Source: Paracyclopina nana (Eukaryota > Arthropoda > Copepoda > Cyclopoida > Cyclopettidae). Taken from it: a DNA stretch of 64,000 nt. The stretch covers positions 5,270,001-5,334,000 of the forward strand of contig JAGUCH010000003.1 in the NCBI GenBank assembly GCA_019096065.1. The letters are read 5' to 3'. This document shows positions 10,750-22,080 of the stretch, in pieces. Position 1 is the first letter of the stretch; the number at the start of each line of letters is the position of its first letter. The notes beneath the pieces are model-generated. The model was given only the letters and a program-made list of their open reading frames with translations, was not told the origin of the DNA and ran no database searches. A program made the translations under genes and the position numbers.

Positions 10750-12976
10750 ATGGCTGTGTTCAATTGCAATTACGTGGTGGTGTGGGAGTGGGAGACAAAG
10801 CCTCATCGGTGGCGTCCCTACAGCCCCGAGGTCACCCAGCTTCTTGAGAGGGCTCACACGAAAAAGATCAACAAGATTTACCTGAAAGACACTGACCCAA
10901 TGCTGTGTGACTACTACATAGACATGACTAATTTTGAGCAAGTGTGCGAGCCCACTGGGCTGAAGTTTCCAGTTCGAAGAGAATACTACGCTCACACTTC
11001 TCCCGCTGCCAAGGGCGCCAAATGGGAGTGGGCTAGCTCAGCCGCATCAGATTGGCACATCTACGACATGGAAGTGCAAACTGTCATTGAAGAGGCGTGG
11101 GCTCTCGGTGATCAGACCATCGATATTGGCCTGCATTTCCCTGGGTGTCCCTACATCATTAATTTTTGCAATTTAACCCAAGTGCGTCGCACTACTGGAG
11201 TTGTCAGGCCCATCAGACGCCAGCCATGCGCATCGTATCCCATGATCAAGTTGACGCCTGCAGAAATCGCGTCCATGCTTCATAGAAAGGAGGAAAGGAG
11301 AAAAGAATTTGCTGCTGAGGTGGAGAAACGAGTGAAGGAGTTGCGCAGCAAAAAGGCTGTCAAAGCCAAAAAGGCCATGAAGCACTTAATGAACCATCTC
11401 CTTCATCCATCGATTAAAGACCTGGCCAAGAAGGCAACCACAGCTAATAGCTCTGGCTCAGCCACTTCAGATGGGACGAGCTTTTTGCTTCCACCCAGAC
11501 ACTTGAGCAGTAGCAATCCCCCAGCATCTGTCATCGGCCATCCCTCGGACCCAATGATCAGCGGGGTTGTGGGCCGAAGGCACTACAACGGCAGCATTGC
11601 TTCTGCCCCTCACTACAAGAGGATGCATGATTATGCCTCCTTTTCGTCCTTCAGCGATACTTCTAGCTACATTGTGCGTCGACCCTCGTGCGACACGATA
11701 TCCACTTACCTGAGCAGCCATTACAGATACACAAATGGCGGATCCTCTCGCACTGCCTCTTCTTACTATGGAGGCTCTTTCGGGGGCTCTCAGGACTTGA
11801 TCGACATGTATGCGTGCCATGACGACTCTGACTCTGTGTTCTTCACCGAGCATCATCATCATAAGGCTTCGGGTCTGCAGAAACGAGTGCTGAGTGATCC
11901 TGCGCTCCACCAATCTCATTATGATGACGACCTTTACGTGAACCTTCATGACAATCTGTCCCTTGCTCACCACAGCCTGGCTTCTAGTCGAAACAGTTTG
12001 GCTAAGGAGCAGCATCAGAGGACAAATAGTCTTCTTGGCTCTCAAGCCAGTCTCTTTTCGTCCCCGAGAAGAGGAGCGACTATCCATAACACACCTATGG
12101 CTGCCAAACCCGAATCGCCGAGCAAAAGCAACAATGGTACGATGCGGAAGAGGCCCGTCCCCACCCCGAGGACAATCATGAATGCCACAACCCCTGATCT
12201 ACGCAAGGTTGACCGACTCATCCACAAATACTCACAATTTGTCATTGATCCCAACGGCCCTGACGACTTCTGTCCTGTATGCAATAACCACTTGGATCAA
12301 CCGCCGGCCAATAGCGCCTTAGCAGACCAGGCTGCTTCCGTGATTTGCCTGACAAATTGTCAGCATAAGGTCCATTTGAGCTGCTTGAAATGGAGCACGC
12401 CAGAATTAGCTTCGTATATCAAGTGTCCCACTTGTGCATCTGTCTCAGGTACGAACATAATTACTCACTGACTAGCTCAGAATTGAAAACCGTAACAATT
12501 CGTTCTTAGGGATGCTGAGTGGAGATATGCCCACTACTGGCGCTTCCATGAGCTACAAAGTGGTTCCCAAAGGCTTGCCAGGGTACGAGGACTACCATGC
12601 CATACAAATTACATATAACATGTCCAGTGGTGTCCAAGACGCCCGGCACCCCCATCCAGGATCGCCGTTTTACGCGATCGGCTTCCCCAAAATCACTTTC
12701 CTGCCTGACACAGAAATGGGCAGGCTTGCCTTGAAACTGCTCGAGAAGGCTTTCAACCAGCAATTGACCTTCAACTTGGTGTGTAATAGGAATACGAAAG
12801 ATGCAATAGTGGCTTGGAATCCTCAGATCGACCACAAGACCGAATTTGAGGGAAGCTCTGAGAAAAATGGCTTTCCTGACGCTTCATTTCTGGAAAAAGT
12901 CGTCCAGCAACTTTCGAGACTGGGCATTTCTACCGAGGCCACCGAAGACGACGAGGAAGAAGCCACGAGCGTTTAG
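10750..12976 (+). CDS. dx/DTX: Deltex-family E3 ubiquitin ligase
   Basis: Two exons (10750-12448, 12510-12976) join to 721 codons. Two WWE domains fill residues 1 to about 165 (VVVWEWETKPHRWRPY; AKWEWASSAASDWHIYD); in Deltex these bind the Notch ankyrin repeats or poly-ADP-ribose. A long Ser/His-rich low-complexity linker follows. A RING finger occupies about 508-566 (CPVCNN ... CQHKVHLSC ... CPTC). The second exon encodes the Deltex C-terminal domain (PGYEDYHAIQITYNM, AFNQQLTFNLVCNR), which in the family positions ubiquitin and can act on ADP-ribose. The linker to the RING lacks an obvious SH3-binding proline block. AATAAA is at 12992. The role in Notch regulation is inferred from the family. 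Confidence 0.95.
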
Positions 12977-13115
12977 TAGAAAAACTGTAGCAATAAATAA
13001 ACTGACTAACAACGCGATTTGCTGATTCGTTTATGGTTTTATTGACGAGGAATTTAATAAGGATTTTTCGTACAAGGTTTCTTTTAGCTGAATGTAGTAA
13101 TGCTCACAATGGATG

Positions 13116-13625
13116 TTAAGTGTACATCAGCTCCGCCATGTACGACATTTTCTTGGGCAAGAGAATTGTCTCCTCAAGGTAGTCAGTGAGGAGGTCAATG
13201 TCCAGATCAGAGCACTCATTTCTTGCCTGTTGAGCACAAGACGAAGATGATTTCCTCTTCTTCGACTCTTTACCTTCATCCTCAGTTACTTTACTGCTCG
13301 TTTTCTCGATAGTTTCAAGTTCTCTGGCGCAAGCTGTGGAGAAATCACTGAATCTCGCCTCAGATGTCACACCTTTGGTCACTTCTGTCAGTTTGCTGGG
13401 CTTGATAAGGCTGCTGGCCACTTGTTTGGCCTCTTTACTCCTTCGCTTCTTTTTCTTCTTCACAACGCTATTTTTGCTTCGATCTCTGGCAATCGGGTCC
13501 TTCTTTTGCCCATCCACAGACATTAGTTGGAAAAGAGCCGCGAGATCTTTGCCATTTATAACTGGAGGTTTGTTGACATCAGGGTCACCAATGTTGGCAG
13601 CAAGACTTTCAACCTTCTTTTCCAT
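13116..13625 (-). CDS. Small basic protein, possibly OSER1-like
   Basis: One exon of 169 codons starts at the ATG at 13625, six bases after an acceptor-like TCATTTCAG, so a 5'UTR intron or trans-splice site is likely. The centre has a basic stretch (VVKKKKKRRSKEAK) that looks like a nuclear localisation signal, followed by Ser/Glu-rich sequence. The C-terminus DIDLLTDYLEETILLPKKMS, ending in MAELMYT, has the look of a conserved short motif and recalls oxidative stress-responsive serine-rich protein 1. That match is from memory and weak. The gene is convergent with Deltex, the stops being about 140 bp apart. Function unknown. Confidence 0.65.
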   Translation of the reverse strand: MEKKVESLAANIGDPDVNKPPVINGKDLAALFQLMSVDGQKKDPIARDRSKNSVVKKKKKRRSKEAKQVASSLIKPSKLTEVTKGVTSEARFSDFSTACARELETIEKTSSKVTEDEGKESKKRKSSSSCAQQARNECSDLDIDLLTDYLEETILLPKKMSYMAELMYT

Positions 13626-14249
13626 TTTACGACTGAAATGAGAGCGTGATTAAATTCCACGTTTCCGCAGCTAATTTGCACGACAAACCAAGATAGAGTT
13701 GCAGTCACTAGAATTTCATACGGCGATCGCAAATGTCCTTGAGAAAAATACTGAGCAAACGTCGACGAGCTGTTATTATTGTGCCAGTCATTTCTATGGC
13801 CATCAGATCGAAAAAACTCGAGCTCAGTTAGGTGTGATCATTGACAATAGTCTTCCCTTCCTTCTCGTTAGCATACTATTGGTTTAACAAGATTTTTTTA
13901 AATAAACTATGGCCAAAAGTAGGTATAAAACGAAACAAAAATTCCCCAGGCAAGTAAAATTTGATAATTCACTTTTGCAAGTCTGCCTTAAAAAAAGCCG
14001 ATCGACTCATGGAAAGTGATAGTGTGTTTAGATGTGACGCAATTCGCATAGCACATCACTGAGCTGCACAAGTTGTGCAGCTAGTACTGCTTTCTACCTT
14101 CGATGCTGCCTTTTCTCATGTAAGCTAAATTATTAGTCTGCTTGTGACGGAGTTTTCGTTTATTTTCTTAATGCTGAAAGCGAAAGCTTTAATAAATATT
14201 TCTGGAACCAAAAAGTGAAGAAAGTATAAGTGTGACATACTAATCATCA
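13626..14249. other. Intergenic spacer
   Basis: No gene is supported in these 620 bp. The left part holds the 5' side of the small basic protein gene. TTTATT at 14159-14164 is a minus-strand AATAAA about 90 bp past the SLC22 stop and is its likely polyadenylation signal. Confidence 0.5.
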
Positions 14250-15907
14250 TCATGATTGTTCTTTGGCATTAAAGCAGCATCGAAATAATTGGGACCACAG
14301 CGTGTCTCCTTTTCCAAACTCTTCCGCCTCTGCTACTGACTTGGGCATTTCTTTTCCCTTTGTCTCTGGCAAAACAGTTGCCAAGAGCGCGGCAGCAACT
14401 CCGCAAAAGCCAAATACAGAAATGGGTAGAAATGGGTGAATGACATGAAGCTCTCCAACATAAACTCCTGTCATTCCAGCAACTCTAGCAAAAATTGAGC
14501 ATAATGACAAGCCAGTGTTACGGTGGCTGGTCGCATACATTTCCGATGCGTAGACAAACAAAGTGTGAAAGCATGCAGTTATGCACAATTTGCCAAAAAC
14601 TGCCACGCAAATCTTGAGTGTGTTGTCAGGAATCACTGCTGCCCCCAAACAAGCAAGGCCTGCAAAAAATTAAAAAGTCAGCTGATTTCAGCTGTTTATT
14701 TACATTTGATTTACCAGTAAAAAGGTAGAGCAGCACAGTTGGCAATCTTCTTCCAAGCGCAAGTAGGCTGACAATCGCAAAAGCAACAGCTGGAACCTCC
14801 ATCAAACCATACAGAGTAAATGTCAAGAAAAGATTGTCATTCCCTCCCACACTGTTGGAATTGAGAGAAAGTCCATAATAGAGCAAAGATCCAACAAAAA
14901 AGCAGAATGACAATATGATTGTTCTCATGAGCAGCCTTGGAGTTGCAAACAGTGACCAGAATACAGAGGAGCAATTGTGCTCTTGGCCAAGATTTTCAGT
15001 TGAAGCATGGGCAGAACCGATGGCCTCTTCTGTCTTCCTCAAGAAGGTGACATCCAGGATGGGGAGATTGTTTTTCAGTGAAACTTGCTCCAAAATGGCC
15101 GCAGCTTCTTCAATCCTCCCTTTATGAATGAGCCAAGTGGGACTTTCTGGCAAAATCCAAATATAGAGGACAAACAGCAAGGTTGGCAGCGACATGGCAC
15201 CAAAGGCTATCCGCCAATTAGGCAACAAGTACACAATGCCTGGGGTGGAGACATAGCCAACAGCCCAACTAATGAGAGTGGCAAGGCCAAAAATGACTCT
15301 TTTCCTATCATTGCACCCAAAGATTTCCATCAGCCAAATCCATCCCACAGTCCAAGCAGATTGAGCAGACAACGCCTGCAAAATGATATGTTGCAACATT
15401 TTCGTTCACGTGAAAATCAGCGACTTCAGCACTTTTACTTACCAGTACAAACTGGAGAACTAGGAATATGGTGTAGTTGGGGGCGAGGGCGTGCAAGAGG
15501 GAAGAAGTGCTCCATAAGCCCATGAGCACCAGCATTGTAGGTTTCCTGCCATATCGATCAGAGAAGCTTCCAGTGATGGTACAGCCCACCAGCATGCCCA
15601 GGAAGAAAATGGTTTGCCTGAACGAAAGCAACCTCTCATTGTGGCAAACTAGTCCAAAGTCCTCTTGAATTGGCAGCACTCCATTATCTTCAAAAGTCCA
15701 TTCTGAGCATGGATGTTGAGTGTCATTGTTGATGAAGCATTGGTCAGAGGGACTGGCTGTACAAGTGAAAGCTTTGGGAGCTGACAGTAGTGGGTAAGAC
15801 AAGTAGTGCCACGCAAGAGGAATCATGAGCAGAGAAAAGAAAAAGGTCTTTTCGTAGTGCCATCTTCCGACATTGCCAAGCAGCTCACTCGCAACGATTT
15901 GCTTCAT
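14250..15907 (-). CDS. SLC22-family organic ion transporter (MFS)
   Basis: Three exons (15443-15907, 14715-15375, 14250-14659) join in phase to 511 codons, normal for SLC22. The first helix is followed by a large Cys-containing extracellular loop (FTCTASPSDQC, PCSEWTFED). The MFS signature GSFSDRYGRKPT lies between helices 2 and 3. The SLC22 motif LPESPTWLIHKGRIEEA follows helix 6, and ETKGKEMP follows helix 12. Members move organic cations, anions or carnitine across the plasma membrane; the substrate cannot be told from sequence. Introns are 55-67 bp. Confidence 0.93.
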
Positions 15908-18900
15908 GTGGCCAATTTAAAATATCACACTCTTCAAGAATTCGTCCTTTGACTTTGAGGCCTAAATGAATACTACACTGACAATCGATACGGAAAAGTG
16001 CTTCAGCGGCTTGGAGAGCGCATTTATGCTACAAGGCTAACGCTGCTTTCTCGAGTTGATAGCACCGGTTTATACAGGATTTTATAGTAGCAAGCGAGGG
16101 AGTCTGGACGGGGATGCGCCACGAGAAAGCCCTACAAATGATGAAATCTTCAGACATTCATCCAAAAAGAAAAAAGCGTATGCGTGGCACAAACATCGTT
16201 TTTCGTTTTTACATTCTTTATCCGCGAGCGTAGCAACACAGAATTCTTACTTGCATGAATTGGTCGCATTTTTGAGGCTTTCCTTACTTTTTTAAGGCCA
16301 ACTAGTCGTCTGATGCAATACTTCAGGAATGCTACATCACAGGTGTGCTCTCAAGATGTGAAATATTGCTTTAGAATAACATTTAGAATAGCTAACTTTT
16401 GAATATCTGCCTATATTAATCAATAAACCCTTTCGTTTTTGTAAACGCATTTAGTGTACTGTAATCGCAAAAAATTACTGCAATATGCAATGGAGAAAAA
16501 GGCCATTTAATATAGTAGAACAATTTGGGATTGGAATAGGTAATCAAAAATTATTGACTGAGCCGTTGAACGCGCCCCAATGACGGCAATTTTTCAAACA
16601 AAATTACCTATACCGTGCGCGCGTAAAATCAACCCTATTTGAATATTAGAATAGCTTGAATGTTCGAAAGAATGCCGATTTAAGTGAGGCCTATAATTTT
16701 TCTGCTCAATATGAAAGTATTTTTTATTCATGCCCGCTTGAAAATATGCGCTACTTTATCCTTCTAAGATGAATCAGTCCTCGAAGCTAAATTGTCACGG
16801 TAGACCATGCTCCATTTTTGGAGCCAAATCACCTGACTTCTATGAACCAATGGAGAATTTTCTTTCAGTGATGGTCTCTTTAAATTAAGAAAGCGATTAA
16901 AATTATGCGCGTCCAGAACCGGCAATGTATCAGGCGAGTACAGTACTTGCGAATAAAGGCCCACTTTTCTGGGGCAAGTTTGTATGGACGAGGCTTTAAA
17001 ATTATAACTTCAGCATACTAAATTACATGTGATATTCAAAGAGTAGTTTTCACATGAAGTGTAGCCAAAAACTGCTTTTTGAAAACATTCCCAAATTTGT
17101 GCCATTTCTACTCTCATATAAATGCATATTTGATTGTGCGATCAACCTTCAATTCGTGAATCTAAAGAAAATCAAGACATATTTGTACCTTGAAATTATA
17201 TGTTCGTTTACAAATAAATCTGCTTTTAAAATGTGAGCAAAGACCTATCGGGGATTGCAAAAATAATTGAAGTTCTACTGGACACTTGGAAAGGGATCAA
17301 CAATAATTTTCTATTCTTCCAAATATGAGCTAAAATTGTAAAAAAGCTACCCCTGTCGTCGGAAGAAGTTAAGCGCATCTCTCAACCTTTCCGCTATTCT
17401 TCCAATTTAAAGAGCAACAAAAGTTACTGTTTTCATCATAACGAAATCCAAAAATAACTCTTAATTACAGGTGTTACATTTACTACCACCTTTGCCAAAT
17501 TAATTAAAAGTACCAAATTAATTAAAAGTAAAAACCAATGTATCTTACAATTCTAAGATAAATTAGTTTCAGAACTTAGGACAATTTTTAAGAATGTAAT
17601 TGTTCATGCTTTTCATCTCGGATAGAAAATGTCTGAGAAGGTTCCCTCAACATTATTGAAGTGTGATTTGAAAATAGAAATGGTGAAAGAAACCCTAATA
17701 GAAACCAGAATTTAAATTGGACGTATTTTTGGCAGACGGCTTTGAAATTCTAATTGATGCCTTTGTGAGATCCGAAGCAACCTTGGGAAATCAATGTGCA
17801 AAGCAAAGATTGCGAGATTGGAGGAATGATAAGAAAAGTTGCTTTAGTCATAACTGAAATGAAAAATCTTAAAAAAGAAAATTCAACAAAAATTGAAAGA
17901 TGAATTTACTCTATGTAGCCCCAACCAGAAATTTTCCCAAGTTTTCTGAAAGTTATTGTAATGTGTTAGCACTGCTTCGTTTTACCCAGGTTGAGTTTAT
18001 GTCGTTATGTAACATTAACTTCCGTACCACCTATGAAAAAAATTTGAGAAAAATCGAATGTGACACGGAAAATTGCAATTTCGATTTTACCTAGGTGTCA
18101 AGGCAGTTAATGTTACATAACGACTAGAACTCTATGTTGATAAAACGTATAAGTTTCACTGAGGATTTTTTTGCCGTATGAGGGCCCAGAATTTCTGGTT
18201 GGGGCATGATTGAAAATACCATTTCCCTTTGAACTTTCAAAATATTTAGTAGTATATGTATTAAATTAAATTATTAATTCGATAATTTAATTCATCTCTA
18301 CTGATTGAAGATCAAGGCTGAATTTATGCGGTTGCCTTGAGATAATAATGTGAGAATCTGGTTGCACAGAGCTAGAGATATGAGAATTTTTCAGTGCCAC
18401 ATTTTGAGTGCGGCTACGAGCCTTTTATGAAATTGGCATCTACATTTTACATGACATGAATTAGAGCATTTGGAAACGTGCACGTACAATTGAATTAGCA
18501 TTAAAGCCCTCTCAAGGAAGGACTGCACATCCCGAAAAAACATTGCAATTATGGAAGAAGAGATTTCTCAGAACACGAAACGCGAGGATGCTATGATGTA
18601 GTGAGCTAACTAGACCAGACATTTTAAAAAAGATAGTAAATTGAAAGTACGATGCTTCAAAATTGACCGAAGATCAATTTAAAAGGCTAGCGTCATACTT
18701 CGTAATAAAAACAATAGCGAGCTTAAAACTATTATAATTGTCTATGATTGGTCACATTTATGGCAAGTTGCAGTCAACAAAGTGCTGTAATTTCAAAGAT
18801 GGAAATTATTTTTGCTTAAGAAGCTTTTCATAAGCTAATTTGATGGTTTAATGTTATTATCTGCTTGAGTGCACACATGCTTGGTGATTTTTCGTCGCTC

Positions 18901-19635
18901 TTAGACCACTGTGCAGGGGATCTTGCGGTATTACTCGCACTCTGTCTGTTCCACAGGTGAGTGAGCTAGTGGGCATGCCACACGGAAAAGAAACTTACAA
19001 CAAGCAGTTCCCTCTTGAAATTGGACAGCTTAGAGCCCTCCTGCTACAAACTATGGCTTCTTTGAGTCGAGTGTCAAAAACATAATTGGTTGCGCAGTCT
19101 CAACAGCAAAATGGTTGCTCGCTACTTGCCAAAAAGGTAAAAAGACCTAAAAGTGATTGAAAAGCAAGATTAGTTGAAAGCAAAATAATAATTTTGTCAT
19201 TTCATTAGGTGACGATTTTAATTTAAAATTCGGATTTTGTTAACCGGTTGTAATTTGGAATTCGGAGGTTTTTCTTAAATTGATTGACATTTTTCAAAAA
19301 TGTCTACGCAATCACCAGGTGGTGAACCGAGATGCTGGCTAGTTTTCAGCAACGCAATCAGCATTTACTCAACGAGCCAAATACATATTTTAAAAAAACT
19401 AACGAGAACTCGTAACGGAAGAAAAAGAGTAATTATGATGACTGCAACACCATTTCTCGGCGGCTATAGAAAATTAAAGCTTCAATTGCTCATAATAATG
19501 CAGTTGAGCGAGAGAGCAGAAAAAACCACAGTTACATTGCAGCAGCACAATCAGGCTAGTGCTGTTATTTTCACACAACAGTAGTTGGTGCTCTTGGCAT
19601 CGTTACTGTAAAAGGTCTAGCAGTAGAGATCAACC
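15908..19635. other. Gene-poor AT-rich region
   Basis: Apart from the MITE at 17918-18205, nothing in these 3.7 kb supports a gene. Open frames are short, without recognisable domains or matching splice sites. The right end should contain the promoter of the sulfotransferase gene starting at 19636. Confidence 0.5.
17918..18205. mobile_element. MITE (about 288 bp) with terminal and subterminal inverted repeats
   Basis: The ends are GCCCCAACCAGAAATTT and its inverse (AATTTCTGGTTGGGGC). Inside them a perfect 20-bp inverted pair, GTCGTTATGTAACATTAACT at 18001-18020 and its complement at 18105-18124, gives a second stem. There is no coding capacity. The target duplication is not clear, so the superfamily is not assigned. 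Confidence 0.75.
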
Positions 19636-21900
19636 ATGCTGAGCTGCAACAAGAGATTTTGGCATCTTAGAAGGTGCAAAATACCATAATTTTTTCTTAT
19701 GGACTAAAAACACGAATATGCATTTTTTACCCTTTGCTTTGCAGAGTTTCAGAGCTTATTGCTCTTGTGTCTGTGTCCACAACGTTGTTTTTGTTCATAC
19801 AGACAAGAGAGCTGTCGCATCGACTGCATGAAATACAAGACCCTAATATTGATTTGTCAGCCTTTGGAAGCATCAAAATCGACAGTGGCAAATCGGGGGG
19901 AATTGCGGACATCACCAAGCCAAAAGCTTACAGGTCTAGAGAGCTTTCCAACGAAAAAATTCGGGTAAAGATTAAAAAAAACACCTTCCAAGCTCTATTT
20001 TTTTACTCTGTGCTTCACAATAGTTGAACCCTCTCGAGCTGAATAATACGCGGAAAGCAAAGAAGGAAGTGCTGTTTTTCAACCGCGTTCCCAAAGTTGG
20101 ATCTCAAACCACCATGGAGCTCTTGAAGAGCTTGAGTGTGAAAAATCAATTCAGCTACCATAAAGACAGAACTCAGAAGGTGGAAACCATCAAGCTAACC
20201 TACAATGAGGAAAAATGGTTGGCCAACTTGATCAACTATTTTGAACCGCCATCAGTATATGTCAAGCATGTTTGCTTTGTCAATTTCACGCAGTAAGTGC
20301 CGCAAACGGGTTATAGTTTACTTAAGTACGCTTCAACTTAGACTGGTGCTTTTTTCAGGTTTGACATGGACATGCCTATTTATGTGAACTTGGTCAGAGA
20401 TCCGGTGGAAAGGGTCATTTCTTGGTATTATTACGTCAGGGCGCCCTGGTATTTTGTGGAGAGAAAAAGGGCCTTTCCAGAGCTGCCTTTGCCCAATCCT
20501 AATTGGCTCCGAAAGGTAATTTTTCACTGCTCTCACTTCATGCAAAATTAAGCCTTCTACGTTTGATTTATTTGTACGATTTTTAAAAATACTGTATCTG
20601 ATCAACAGTGGCAGAACTACTACTAAACGAGAGAAAATTATTACCTTTTGTTGCAAAAAAGTAAACATTTTAAGATCCCTTTAAATTAAGCCTATTGTAT
20701 AAATTCAAAAGCACAATTTGTGGCATGGCTAAAAACTGACGCCAGATGATCAATTGCTTTTGTAGGATTTTGAGACTTGCGTGAAAAGGGGCGACAAAGA
20801 GTGCACTTATCAAGATGGGGATGAACGCGACGATTTTGGCCAACTGACTGAATTCTTCTGTGGCCAAGACGACGAATGCACGTAAGTACAAATAGAAACA
20901 GCTTGTGAAAATAGAGTTCTGCCACGGTTGGTCGATACAAATTCAAAATTTGCGATGATGACCAATTTTGAGTTTCTATCAACCAGGATTTTGAAAGCTG
21001 TGTCAAAACTGGTGATAGCGAGTGCCGCTACATTCGCGGCTCGAAGCGAGATGGTTTTGCTGACCATCGGAGGCAGACCATGTTTTTCTGTGGTCACAGT
21101 GATGATTGCACGTAAGTTTTGAGCATAGAGCTGGCATTTTTTTATATTGGCCCTCTACCCTCACAATATGGCACCACGCCGCCAAAATAAGCAATAAAAG
21201 GGGCACAGATGGTGATCCACACATGAGCTTGCACCCTGGGGTAATCTGAGCCAAGAACAATACGAATCCGAGAAAGTGCTTCACGCAGTAACTGTTTTAG
21301 CAATGGTTTCTTGTAGAGCAAAAATCAGGGTTTTTCATCCAAGTTTTCCCCTGCCCTCTGCTATTGACATAATCCCACTTGAGAAAAGTTCATCGTGATA
21401 AAAAGAAAATTCTTTCCCTGGTTTTTCTTTCTTCGGGAAGAAAGGAAAAATTGCGTCAATGACAATTCTTTATTAATCACCAAATGTATGCTTTATCTTT
21501 GCAGTGGCTTCAACACTGAGATTGCTATGAGGAAAGCAATGGAAAATGTGGAGAAAAATTATGCAGTTGTCGGCATTCTGGAGGAACTTAACAAAACCTT
21601 GACGGTTTTGGAGCATTACGTGCCACGTTTCTTCAAAGGAGCATTGAATACGTATTGGAGTACGTATTTGCGACCACTGCAGCATATATCTAGACCCCAA
21701 CTGACCTTTTGCTTTAAATTGCAGATGAAGTGCACATGTACTCCAAGATCAATCGGAACATTTACAAGCCGCCAGTTGCCGAGTCAACCAAAGAAATTGT
21801 GAGGAAAAACTTCACGAGAGAAATTGAGTTTTTCGAGTTCTGCAAGCAGAGGCTACACAAGCAATATTTAGCTCTTAACTTGAATGAAGATCAGCCCTGA
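19636..21900 (+). CDS. pipe/UST-like: Pipe/uronyl 2-O-sulfotransferase with two mutually exclusive exons
   Basis: Exons 19636-19673, 19745-19964, 20024-20292, 20359-20515, one of 20766-20881 or 20987-21111, 21505-21659 and 21725-21900 give 376 or 379 codons. The protein is a type II Golgi enzyme: a short basic cytosolic tail (MLSCNKRFWHLRR), a signal anchor (ELIALVSVSTTLFLFIQ), a stem, then the HS2ST/UST/Pipe domain. The 5'-PAPS loop is FFNRVPKVGSQTTMELL and the 3' motif is NLVRDPVERVISWYYY. The later blocks VGILEELNKTLTVLEHYVP and EFFEFCKQRL are also typical. These enzymes put sulfate on uronic acids of glycosaminoglycans; Drosophila Pipe acts in eggshell patterning. AATAAA lies at 21904, right after the stop, and another sulfotransferase gene follows. 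Confidence 0.9.
20766..20881 (+). other. Alternative exon A of the Pipe/UST gene
   Basis: This 116-nt exon is bounded by TTGCTTTTGTAG and GTAAGT. It encodes DFETCVKRGDKECTY ... EFFCGQDDECT, the four-Cys segment found after the 3'-PAPS motif in UST and HS2ST. It is strongly acidic. Its length leaves a remainder of 2 on division by three, as does exon B, so each can be used but not both together. Confidence 0.85.
20987..21111 (+). other. Alternative exon B of the Pipe/UST gene
   Basis: This 125-nt exon is bounded by CAACCAG and GTAAGT and lies 105 bp after exon A. It encodes DFESCVKTGDSECRY ... MFFCGHSDDCT, which aligns with exon A including all four cysteines, three residues longer. It is rich in Arg/Lys where exon A is acidic. 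Splicing both exons in series would shift the frame, so use must be exclusive. Confidence 0.85.
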
Positions 21901-22080
21901 ATAAATAAAGCCATTTTCTTATGCGAACTATATTCCATACAAATGCAGATATATCTCAGCTTGGGGGAGTTGATGCAACTTTTTGGTAGCAGAAAGTTAC
22001 TCTTCTTCATCAGTAATGAACGCCGCGCGCGTTCTTTAGAAAGTTGCGCTCCTCATCCTGCTTGGCCAGTTTGTGGCCAG

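Noticed and set aside
10305-10769. 154-codon minus-strand frame over COA8
   Set aside because: It is antisense to a recognised gene and has no family similarity.
11467-12087. 206-codon minus-strand frame
   Set aside because: It is the shadow of the low-complexity Ser/His-rich part of Deltex.
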